The notes under the pieces are model-generated. The model ran no database searches. It saw only the letters and a program-made list of their open reading frames with translations, and was not told where the DNA came from. The position numbers and the translations under genes are program-made. Of a stretch of DNA of 64,000 bases, positions 62,001-64,000 are shown piece after piece (within the stretch, counting starts at the first letter, position 1; every line of letters begins with the position of its first letter). Source of the DNA: Aradus depressus (lineage: Eukaryota; Arthropoda; Insecta; Hemiptera; Aradidae); assembly GCA_963662175.1 (NCBI GenBank), contig OY759222.1:5562713-5626712 (forward strand). Direction: 5' to 3'.

Positions 62001-63851
62001 AAATGTTTTGTTAAAAGCTTTCATATTATTATTTCATATTTCACTTTTCATATTGTTGGTATTGATTTCTAGTTGAATGAGATCTCTCTGCGGTCCGAGG
62101 CAGTGAACCCCGTGTCTAGAAAGCTGCTCAGAGAGGATATAACTCGAGTGACCTCAGTGCCTGGAGCCAGGGTGGAAGACCGTCAGTACCAGCTGGACAT
62201 CAACACTCAGATCAGTACAGGTAACCTGTTGAAATCTAGTCTATAGTGTCATTTGGAATTTTATATATACCACATATCTAACCTAAGAAGGAATTTAATG
62301 GTATCGCGAATATAAGCTCGATTCGTTTGAAAATCGACCACAGCTTTCAGCAAAATGTTACCTCACTGCGCATGGCGGTTTAAGTGTAATGACGGTAATG
62401 CCGCCTTTTTTCATATCCAAACATACTTCTCAATGCCTGGAAAGTTAAAAACATAATCAAATTTTTAGCCATTGTGTCATATTATTGTTTTCCAGGCCGA
62501 TGGGAGCAGCTGGAGAGTTTCGCCTGCGGTGTTCCGAACAAGTCTGTCGAAGAGAATCCAGCAGTGGCCTGGAACTCCGGGGGTGGGCCACCCTCTTCCT
62601 CTGCACCCCTCTCCACCATTCTCGAACCTCTCGGAGTAACGTTCATCTTTGCACCGCCCATTCTCGTCAGCGGAGTCATCGTCTCCGGACTCTATTTTGA
62701 GGTATTTCTTGCGTGTTATGTTAGCCTTTAAGAGAAATTGTATCGGAGAATGATGTATGGTCTAATAAAAAGAATTATTTTTTCCAAATATACATAAGTA
62801 GGATTAGATTTCCATGGACTGAGGGCAACATGTAGGGAGCCATGCTAAACAGTATGTTTACTGTTTGTTGCAACGTGGAGCATGCATATTCTACTAGTGC
62901 TAGTGTGAAGCAAAGCCATGTTGCCTGTCTACAGTAAGAATCATGGTCCATAGGAAAAACGGCTAGTCTCACTGATAAATATTAAAACAAACTTCTTTTT
63001 TGAAATATTGTCCATTCCAAAAAATATATATATACATAACTTCCTGTTACGGCATTACAGCATCGTTAGCTTTAGTTATCAACTAAGACCTTAACTTAGA
63101 AGTTGTAGTCTCGTCGAGTATAATCACACCAATATAATTCTGTGAGATATTCGACACATTGGATAATAATAATGTAGAGAAATCATGCCGACAAGTGGGA
63201 GAAGTCGGATTTGGAAGCGAATAGAATTCCCTGGGAACATTGGAATGCATGTTGCCTGTTGTGGACAGGCTGCGTTGTTGACTTCTGGCCCACTGTCAAC
63301 ACATTAGGGACCTTCCTGGACCTGGCGTGGCATTGCTACATTCAGAGATGAGCATAAATATATAATATATTATATATCCATAAATAATGTTTAAAAAAAA
63401 TTATTTATACTAAAATTTGCATCAGTTTCAAGGGTCGAAAAGATGTAATACTTACGTTAAATGTATAAATAAATTATGTTTAGGGAAAAATAAAGAAAAG
63501 CAATTTATTGATTAATTATGACTAGGATTTGCTAAACGGGAATTCTCGGGACTATTCAGAGTTATAGTTTTAGTTTGTTCTACCGGATTTGTCCAGGGTA
63601 ACGTGCTCTCAGAGGCGGAGATCAGTCTGAGTCTGGACCAGATGCGTCTCCTTGTCGGCCTCTCCTCTGAACTGGGAGCCATCTTCCCCGATATTTCCAC
63701 CTCTCCGTCTGCCTATCCCCAAGATCCAGACAGTGGCATCGAATCTTCTGCTGACTCCTTCTCTACTAATTCTAAAGGTGAGTTCTGTTTTTTGTTCTTT
63801 CTCCAGTAGTGAGCCCCGTTCATTCTACCCCAGTTGGGGTTCGTAAAGACG
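33695..63851 (+). CDS. Vps13B: VPS13B (COH1 orthologue), N-terminal 30 exons, runs off the window
   Basis: Bridge-like lipid transfer protein of the VPS13 family, acting at Golgi and endosome membranes; the human orthologue is the Cohen syndrome gene. About 1519 of roughly 4000 residues are encoded here. The chorein_N domain occupies about residues 1-110: MRIEDYVTSIILSYVDKYII, then IWEGEASFHNLDLDLE, LNLPISFVSGHIHELLIHVP and KITINTIECVMKMK. Further VPS13B-specific matches include NLILKYVEEDIVLSMNI (about 143-159), DVTICLDKRSVSG, GWGAWAWSMLPSIFP, FPWNIEI (about 963-969), VTCWVQWTITKVTL (about 1108-1121), RKLLREDI and VEDRQYQL. Every exon junction keeps frame. Two donors are weak GTTTGT/GTTGGT, one is GC, and the last intron is 29 bases. 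The start at 33740 aligns with the vertebrate Met; an in-frame ATG at 33725 would add five residues. The C-terminal half lies to the right. Confidence 0.95.
34297..34474 (+). CDS. Vps13B: VPS13B exon 2
   Basis: Residues 29-87; FVSGHIHELLIHVPWTRV and EPVKITINTI are near-identical to the family consensus. Phase 1 end. Confidence 0.96.
34917..35252 (+). repeat. tRNA-SINE, near full-length
   Basis: Box A GCCGGTAGCTCTGTGATATA, box B CGGGTTCGAATCCCGTCCGA, core TCCTTCGGTTGGAACGTTAA, 3' end GCCCGGGCATGATTCTTAAT. In VPS13B intron 2. Confidence 0.9.
35535..35880 (+). repeat. Modular repeat family H, 3' half
   Basis: Two modules plus 3' end GGTGAAGTACATAGCCGGTG then ATTCACTGACGACTT. In VPS13B intron 2. 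Confidence 0.8.
35953..36019 (+). CDS. Vps13B: VPS13B exon 3
   Basis: Residues 88-109: ECVMKMKTPGQ then a Lys-rich run. Donor AA|GTTTGT is weak; chosen because it alone joins exon 4 in phase 2. Confidence 0.8.
36330..36500 (+). mobile_element. Foldback element FB4, hammerhead-like core with paired helix I
   Basis: Arms AAAAAATATTGTCTATTTCA and GTGAAATAGAAATTTTTTTA. Core: CATGG then CTGAAGA (36407-36413), stem GGTAGCAATACC, GGAAGCACTC, then CCAT, which can pair with ATGG upstream. Confidence 0.65.
36945..37132 (+). CDS. Vps13B: VPS13B exon 4
   Basis: Residues 110-172, with ANRIISNLSITCNNLILKYV and EEDIVLSMNIKTLS. Donor AGTG|GTAAAT, phase 1. Confidence 0.95.
37636..37739 (+). CDS. Vps13B: VPS13B exon 5
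   Basis: Residues 173-207: NLILRKLVRLTDVTICLDKR. Phase 0 end. Confidence 0.95.
37832..37966 (+). CDS. Vps13B: VPS13B exon 6
   Basis: Residues 208-252: EPLLYKCSLSVKIS, then TDNITLNISEPQ. Phase 0 end. Confidence 0.95.
38000..38985. other. VPS13B intron 6, AT-rich, nothing recognised
   Basis: Contains a (TA)n microsatellite at about 38454-38471. No repeat family of the window was recognised. Confidence 0.4.
39027..39138 (+). CDS. Vps13B: VPS13B exon 7
   Basis: Residues 253-289: VPMLLRLIVLARAAF followed by a Ser/Thr-rich linker. Acceptor CTATGTGAG, donor GGTG|GTAAAT, phase 1. Confidence 0.88.
39590..39900 (-). repeat. tRNA-SINE, minus
   Basis: From ACTCATGCCCGGGCTTTTAC to GAGCTACCAGCGCCC, including GGTTTCGAACCCACGATCTT (box B). 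In VPS13B intron 7. Confidence 0.88.
40174..40337 (+). CDS. Vps13B: VPS13B exon 8
   Basis: Residues 290-344 with GQGWGAWAWSMLPSIFP, the VPS13B W-AWS box. Acceptor GTGTGAAG is purine-rich at -2; phase agrees on both sides. Confidence 0.9.
40551..40930. mobile_element. TIR element, single-unit sibling of 17930-18957
   Basis: GAGGAGTTTGGAGCCAGAGC at the left, CCGCTCTGGCTCCAAACT at the right. The interior is nearly identical to the larger sibling but holds one copy of the 93-bp unit. Confidence 0.8.
40984..41741 (-). mobile_element. Non-autonomous PIF/Harbinger element, 758 bp, TAA duplication
   Basis: Near-perfect 45-base terminal inverted repeats (GGTGGCTTTCACACCGGAGC to ACACGTGTTGGA) bordered on both sides by TAA (40981-40983, 41742-41744), the TWA target duplication of PIF/Harbinger. 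The minus strand reads RRKRRMWVHPYW, then IETFQKLLRIMHDHI and RRAVPAQERLLIFLR before a stop: the transposase N-terminal helices without the DDE domain. In VPS13B intron 8. Confidence 0.88.
42000..42560. other. VPS13B intron 8 remainder
   Basis: AT-rich. Near 42440-42490 a GAAGTCGAAACGTCTAATGA block resembles the 3' part of a hammerhead-like core; otherwise nothing recognised. Confidence 0.3.
42571..42720 (+). CDS. Vps13B: VPS13B exon 9
   Basis: Residues 345-394: LVEEGKLWESFMKATLQGCF and onward. Exactly 50 codons, phase 0. Confidence 0.93.
42812..42929 (+). CDS. Vps13B: VPS13B exon 10
   Basis: Residues 395-433: EYYLICGDERPHYKDKSLFE. Phase 1 end. Confidence 0.92.
43039..43132 (+). CDS. Vps13B: VPS13B exon 11
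   Basis: Residues 434-464: EKCMVERSPALSMDYISSLE. Donor CAAG|GTGAGT, phase 2. Confidence 0.92.
43468..43792 (-). repeat. tRNA-SINE, minus, with TTAGG-like tail
   Basis: Near full-length except a short 3' deletion; head GAGCTACCGGCGCCCTC. On its 3' side stands GTAGGTTAGGTTAGGTTTTA, i.e. a CCTAA-type tail on the SINE strand. In VPS13B intron 11. Confidence 0.88.
43975..44108 (+). CDS. Vps13B: VPS13B exon 12
   Basis: Residues 465-509; YVIGPLEATLTPGLLERV aligns with the vertebrate VIGPL block. Phase 1 end. Confidence 0.93.
44328..44488 (+). CDS. Vps13B: VPS13B exon 13
   Basis: Residues 510-563: Gly-rich start, then FVCQFTIVKSTVKLYPGFPE. Phase 0 end. Confidence 0.92.
44871..45059 (+). CDS. Vps13B: VPS13B exon 14
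   Basis: Residues 564-626: LCLRVKCLDGRFTKPLHPER. Donor GTC|GTAAGT, phase 0. Confidence 0.92.
45200..45725. mobile_element. Tigger/pogo-type MITE, 526 bp
   Basis: Ends CAGTAGACTCTCCCTTATCC and GGATAAGGGAGATTCTACTG, each bordered by TA; inner sub-repeats CTGTTAACCGGCG face each other. In VPS13B intron 14. Confidence 0.85.
45762..46378 (+). repeat. Modular repeat family H, full-length copy
   Basis: 5' TTCCCCAGCTATACGAATTA, GTGTGTGTGTACGTGTGTGT tract, three modules, 3' GGGGAGGTACGTAGCCGGTG. Good reference copy for the family. In VPS13B intron 14. Confidence 0.85.
46782..46929 (+). CDS. Vps13B: VPS13B exon 15
   Basis: Residues 627-675: VLVISMGVTIDDIESPDMFQ. Phase 1 end. Confidence 0.92.
47016..47042. 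repeat. (TA)n microsatellite
   Basis: Simple dinucleotide run in VPS13B intron 15. Confidence 0.9.
47314..48459 (-). mobile_element. pogo/Tigger-like element with transposase relic, 1146 bp
   Basis: Inverted ends CAGTCAAAATCGTTTATAAC and CGTTCTAAACGATTTTGACTG-type, flanked by TA on both sides. Inside, on the minus strand, MPRQQFTIEEQFGIICRV then SGDSASSIAREF and further broken pieces (MMKPREKIITQFNKSEKT; NVLLDWF) match the N-terminal helix-turn-helix region of pogo/Tigger transposases. Frameshifted; catalytic region absent. In VPS13B intron 15. Confidence 0.8.
48465..48560 (+). repeat. Foldback-family fragment with hammerhead-like core
   Basis: TTGACGAAGGCGTAAATCGA then AACCGGTACACTATATATT: core elements in order, without inverted arms. 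Lies directly next to the pogo-like element. Confidence 0.5.
48570..49172 (+). repeat. Modular repeat family H copy
   Basis: 5' CTTCTCCAGCTATATGAAGT, modules, 3' GTATGTACATAGCCGGTGAT then TCACCAATGACTT. Ends about 90 bases before VPS13B exon 16. Confidence 0.8.
49263..49397 (+). CDS. Vps13B: VPS13B exon 16
   Basis: Residues 676-720: FTSTKAKLLLSSELLDAFIS. Phase 1 end. Confidence 0.92.
49420..50160. other. VPS13B intron 16, foldback-like relic
   Basis: An imperfect palindrome: GACGCTGAGTCGACTTCTAT (49930-49949) against ATAGAAGTCGACTCAA (49978-49993). Also TGATGATGGGAGTGCTTCCA at about 50081. Otherwise unremarkable. Confidence 0.35.
50165..50490 (-). repeat. tRNA-SINE, minus, tRNA head truncated
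   Basis: ATGACTCATGCCCGGACTTA to CAAGCACGCATACCACT; box A end missing. In VPS13B intron 16. Confidence 0.88.
50680..50868 (+). CDS. Vps13B: VPS13B exon 17
   Basis: Residues 721-783: FPLLQLSLNMTQVMFAQSHL. Phase 1 end. Confidence 0.92.
51105..51400 (+). repeat. Modular repeat family H, two internal modules
   Basis: Two consecutive near-identical modules (TCAAATTTCAGCGATATAGG/CGG; CCCAATAACTGCCGATGTAA at 51192 and 51330), ends missing. Shows the tandem unit, about 137 bases, most clearly. Confidence 0.8.
51770..52150 (-). repeat. Modular repeat family H, minus
   Basis: GTGAATCACCGGCTATGTAT at the left, then modules in reverse to ATTCCTTTCAAAATTCCACA. In VPS13B intron 17. Confidence 0.78.
52368..52536 (+). 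CDS. Vps13B: VPS13B exon 18
   Basis: Residues 784-839: VPFLIYFKLRQFHVYLDMSV. Acceptor TTTTTAG|TG, phase 2 end. Confidence 0.9.
52600..53065 (+). repeat. Modular repeat family H copy
   Basis: 5' CCCAACCTATACGAAGTAGG, three modules, ending in CGTAATGTATGGACACAAAA without the terminal GGGGAAGT. In VPS13B intron 18. Confidence 0.75.
53112..53262 (+). CDS. Vps13B: VPS13B exon 19
   Basis: Residues 840-890, low-complexity Ser/Thr/Pro linker (SNSSVSSLSKTMPK). Identified by phase on both sides rather than similarity. Confidence 0.85.
53290..54050. other. VPS13B intron 19, nothing recognised
   Basis: T-runs and AT-rich DNA; no match to the window's repeats. Confidence 0.4.
54061..54268 (+). CDS. Vps13B: VPS13B exon 20
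   Basis: Residues 891-959: SVIFPSTTITSAQGMCHID and LPVTFENVKK. Donor AAAA|GTTGGT is weak but gives the only in-phase join to exon 21. Confidence 0.85.
54575..54860. mobile_element. Foldback element FB5 with two hammerhead-like cores
   Basis: Almost perfect palindrome of about 285 bases: CTTGAATGAAATAAAACTAG at the left, CTAGTTTTATTTCATTCAAG at the right. Each arm has the core (minus strand in the left arm: CTGAGGATGGTAGAAATACC then GAAAGTACTC; plus strand in the right arm: CTGAGGTTGGTAGAAATACC then GAAAGTACTC). In VPS13B intron 20. Confidence 0.8.
54925..55115. mobile_element. Foldback element FB6
   Basis: Arms AAATAAAGAAAAACGTAGGT and CATACGTTTTTCTTTATTT. The central right arm reads CCATGGTTGAAGATGGTAGC, then AAAACCGAAAGTACTGCCAT; CATGG and CCATG can pair as helix I around the core. 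In VPS13B intron 20. Confidence 0.75.
55494..55696 (+). CDS. Vps13B: VPS13B exon 21
   Basis: Residues 960-1027: ISFPWNIEIRNVHGHSRVRG, aligned with the vertebrate FPWTISLHHFSI block. Phase 0 end. Confidence 0.93.
55880..56330 (+). repeat. Modular repeat family H copy
   Basis: 5' TTCCCAGATGTACTATGTAT, modules, a local duplication (GTCGATTGATTGATTCAAAT), 3' TAATTCGTGCTGGGGAAG. In VPS13B intron 21. Confidence 0.8.
56400..56615 (-). repeat. tRNA-SINE, minus, shortened
   Basis: GTTCATGCCCAGGTTTTAAC to CGACCGGGTTTCGAACCTCG, with internal deletions and a damaged head. Confidence 0.8.
56707..56751 (+). CDS. Vps13B: VPS13B exon 22 (15 codons)
   Basis: LGIPEINNIFELRKM, phase 0 both sides. Below ORF-finder length; placed by splice signals and phase between exons 21 and 23. 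Confidence 0.75.
56868..57042 (+). CDS. Vps13B: VPS13B exon 23
   Basis: Residues 1043-1100: MCCLSDLLVNLSKIGDAE then a Pro/Ser-rich linker. Donor CAAG|GTAGCT, phase 1. Confidence 0.88.
57280..57722 (+). repeat. Modular repeat family H copy
   Basis: 5' ACTCCAACGGCTATACGAAG, modules, 3' GGGGAAGTACATTGCCGGTG then ATTCA. In VPS13B intron 23. Confidence 0.82.
57851..58163. mobile_element. Tigger-type MITE, 313 bp
   Basis: CAGTAGAGTCCCGCTAATCC at the left, GGATTAGCGGGACTCTGCTG at the right, TA on both sides. Sibling of 5963-6270; interior inverted relative to it. Confidence 0.88.
58255..58480 (+). repeat. Diverged short tandem units (CTAGCTGTGG)
   Basis: GTTGCAAGGCATTTACTAGC recurs in diverged form about every 45-65 bases (58247, 58314, 58371, 58411, 58454), with CTAGCTGTGG and GCCGTTGAAAGA variants. 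Probably the decayed minisatellite of an unknown element. Confidence 0.45.
58615..58725 (-). repeat. Interspersed repeat shared with 23690-23830
   Basis: Reverse complement of that block (GAGTGGGGATGTAGGTATTG). It ends exactly where the SINE at 58728 begins, so the SINE may have inserted at its edge. Confidence 0.55.
58728..59074 (+). repeat. tRNA-SINE, best full-length copy, with CCTAA tail
   Basis: GGGCGCCGGTAGCTCAGTGG (box A), GTGGGTTCGTAGCCCGACCG (box B), core CCGTCCTTCGGATGGGACGT, 3' region AGAGCGCTCTGGTAGTAGGC, end CCCGGGCATGAGTCATAAAA and tail CCTAACCTAACCTAA. In VPS13B intron 23, close to exon 24. Confidence 0.92.
59131..59344 (+). CDS. Vps13B: VPS13B exon 24 (GC donor)
   Basis: Residues 1101-1171: KVTCWVQWTITKVTLCLITA, LEDVIASMDMETIYQKIKL. 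Ends ACCAG|GCAAGT, a GC-AG intron with otherwise consensus donor; phase 2 matches exon 25. Confidence 0.92.
59640..60120 (+). repeat. Probable interspersed repeat, class unknown
   Basis: Contains CGGAACGCTTATGGAATCAC then GTCCGTCCGTCACAGGCG, a phrase type common in insect interspersed repeats. Single copy here; no protein. Confidence 0.35.
60465..60630 (+). CDS. Vps13B: VPS13B exon 25
   Basis: Residues 1172-1227: VGWKQGKYGGMMMRVHEGSS, LSLTLTRAKASSFHAKL. Phase 0 end. Confidence 0.93.
61105..61401 (+). CDS. Vps13B: VPS13B exon 26
   Basis: Residues 1228-1326: GYISEVVVRVEPLDLILVPG, a Pro-rich run, then LPLIYLDIHQITLFI. Ends ATTAGT|GTAAGT, phase 0. Confidence 0.92.
61474..61960. other. GC-richer unexplained segment in VPS13B intron 26
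   Basis: Markedly less AT-rich than the surrounding intron and open for 47 codons on the plus strand at 61738-61881 (MYDQARVNLINGTGNTTAGD, then VVILSGAEEVS). The flanking VPS13B exons join directly in frame with family-like sequence, so it is not needed as an exon. Confidence 0.3.
62073..62220 (+). CDS. Vps13B: VPS13B exon 27
   Basis: Residues 1327-1375: NPVSRKLLREDITRVTSVPG and VEDRQYQLDI, closely matching vertebrate VPS13B. Phase 1 end. Confidence 0.95.
62496..62701 (+). CDS. Vps13B: VPS13B exon 28
   Basis: Residues 1376-1444: GRWEQLESFACGVPNKSVEE, then VTFIFAPPILVSGVIVSGLY. Phase 0 end. Confidence 0.92.
62985..63080 (+). repeat. Foldback-family arm fragment
   Basis: AAAACAAACTTCTTTTTTGA, ATATTGTCCATTCC and GGCATTACAGCATCGTTAGC match one arm of FB1; the opposite arm is missing. 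In VPS13B intron 28. Confidence 0.6.
63597..63777 (+). CDS. Vps13B: VPS13B exon 29
   Basis: Residues 1445-1504: EAEISLSLDQMRLLVGLSSE, Ser-rich end. Donor AAAG|GTGAGT, phase 1. Read-through would stop at TAG 63807. Confidence 0.92.
63807..63851 (+). CDS. Vps13B: VPS13B exon 30 (tentative)
   Basis: VVSPVHSTPVGVRKD with acceptor TTTCTCCAG and donor GACG|GTAAGA, in phase. It follows a 29-base intron, shorter than usual, so exon 29 may instead splice to an exon beyond the window. Confidence 0.55.
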
Positions 63852-64000
63852 GTAAGAATTTATATCAAACCTATGGAGGTCTAATCCTGAAGTACAAATA
63901 TAATGTAACCATAAACATATTTGAATAAAGAGGTGCTTCATGCTCTGTCAAATTTTTTTTGTTTAAATTAAAATTTCTAGTATTTTTATTCTTCATGTGG

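Overview
This window is nuclear DNA of an arthropod, almost certainly an insect. It is AT-rich, has long introns, and is packed with decayed transposable elements. The insect evidence is an insect-type gustatory receptor exon, an insect-type nucleoplasmin-like gene, and CCTAA-type (insect telomere-like) tails on two SINE copies. An intact uracil-DNA glycosylase (UNG) argues for a hemimetabolous insect or another non-holometabolous arthropod, because UNG is reported lost from Holometabola. I cannot name the species.

Layout. 1-480: non-LTR retrotransposon RNase H relic. 1499-2217 (-): N-terminal exon of a gustatory receptor whose remaining exons leave the window on the left. 3700-5000: older repeats, including an internally deleted Tigger-like transposase. 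5766-21772 (-): complete six-exon nucleoplasmin-like gene (178 aa) with an 8.2-kb first intron full of repeats (Penelope GIY-YIG relic, Harbinger relic, LINE fragments, a 93-bp minisatellite inside a TIR element). 22000-26700: intergenic repeats and one unassigned open segment. 26890-31919 (-): complete seven-exon UNG (303 aa from the PIP-box start, 333 aa from an upstream in-frame ATG). 33695-63851 (+): the first 30 coding exons (about 1519 residues) of VPS13B, transcribed divergently from UNG and running off the right end. All exon junctions in the three multi-exon models keep frame.

The genes look functionally independent: histone chaperoning (Nlp), base-excision repair (UNG), bulk lipid transfer at Golgi/endosome contacts (VPS13B) and taste reception. 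UNG and VPS13B lie head to head, about 1.8 kb apart, so a shared regulatory region is possible but not shown.

Four repeat systems dominate. (1) At least 20 copies of a modular element of about 550-650 bp with a 5' hairpin, internal modules of about 140 bp and a 3' subterminal palindrome, a layout like Helentron-derived non-autonomous elements. (2) About 14 copies of a tRNA-derived SINE of about 325 bp. (3) Palindromic foldback elements with a single-sided tail and 12-bp target duplications, carrying hammerhead-ribozyme-like cores. (4) Non-autonomous DNA transposons of pogo/Tigger and PIF/Harbinger type. The foldback/hammerhead family and the modular family are the best candidates for something not well described.
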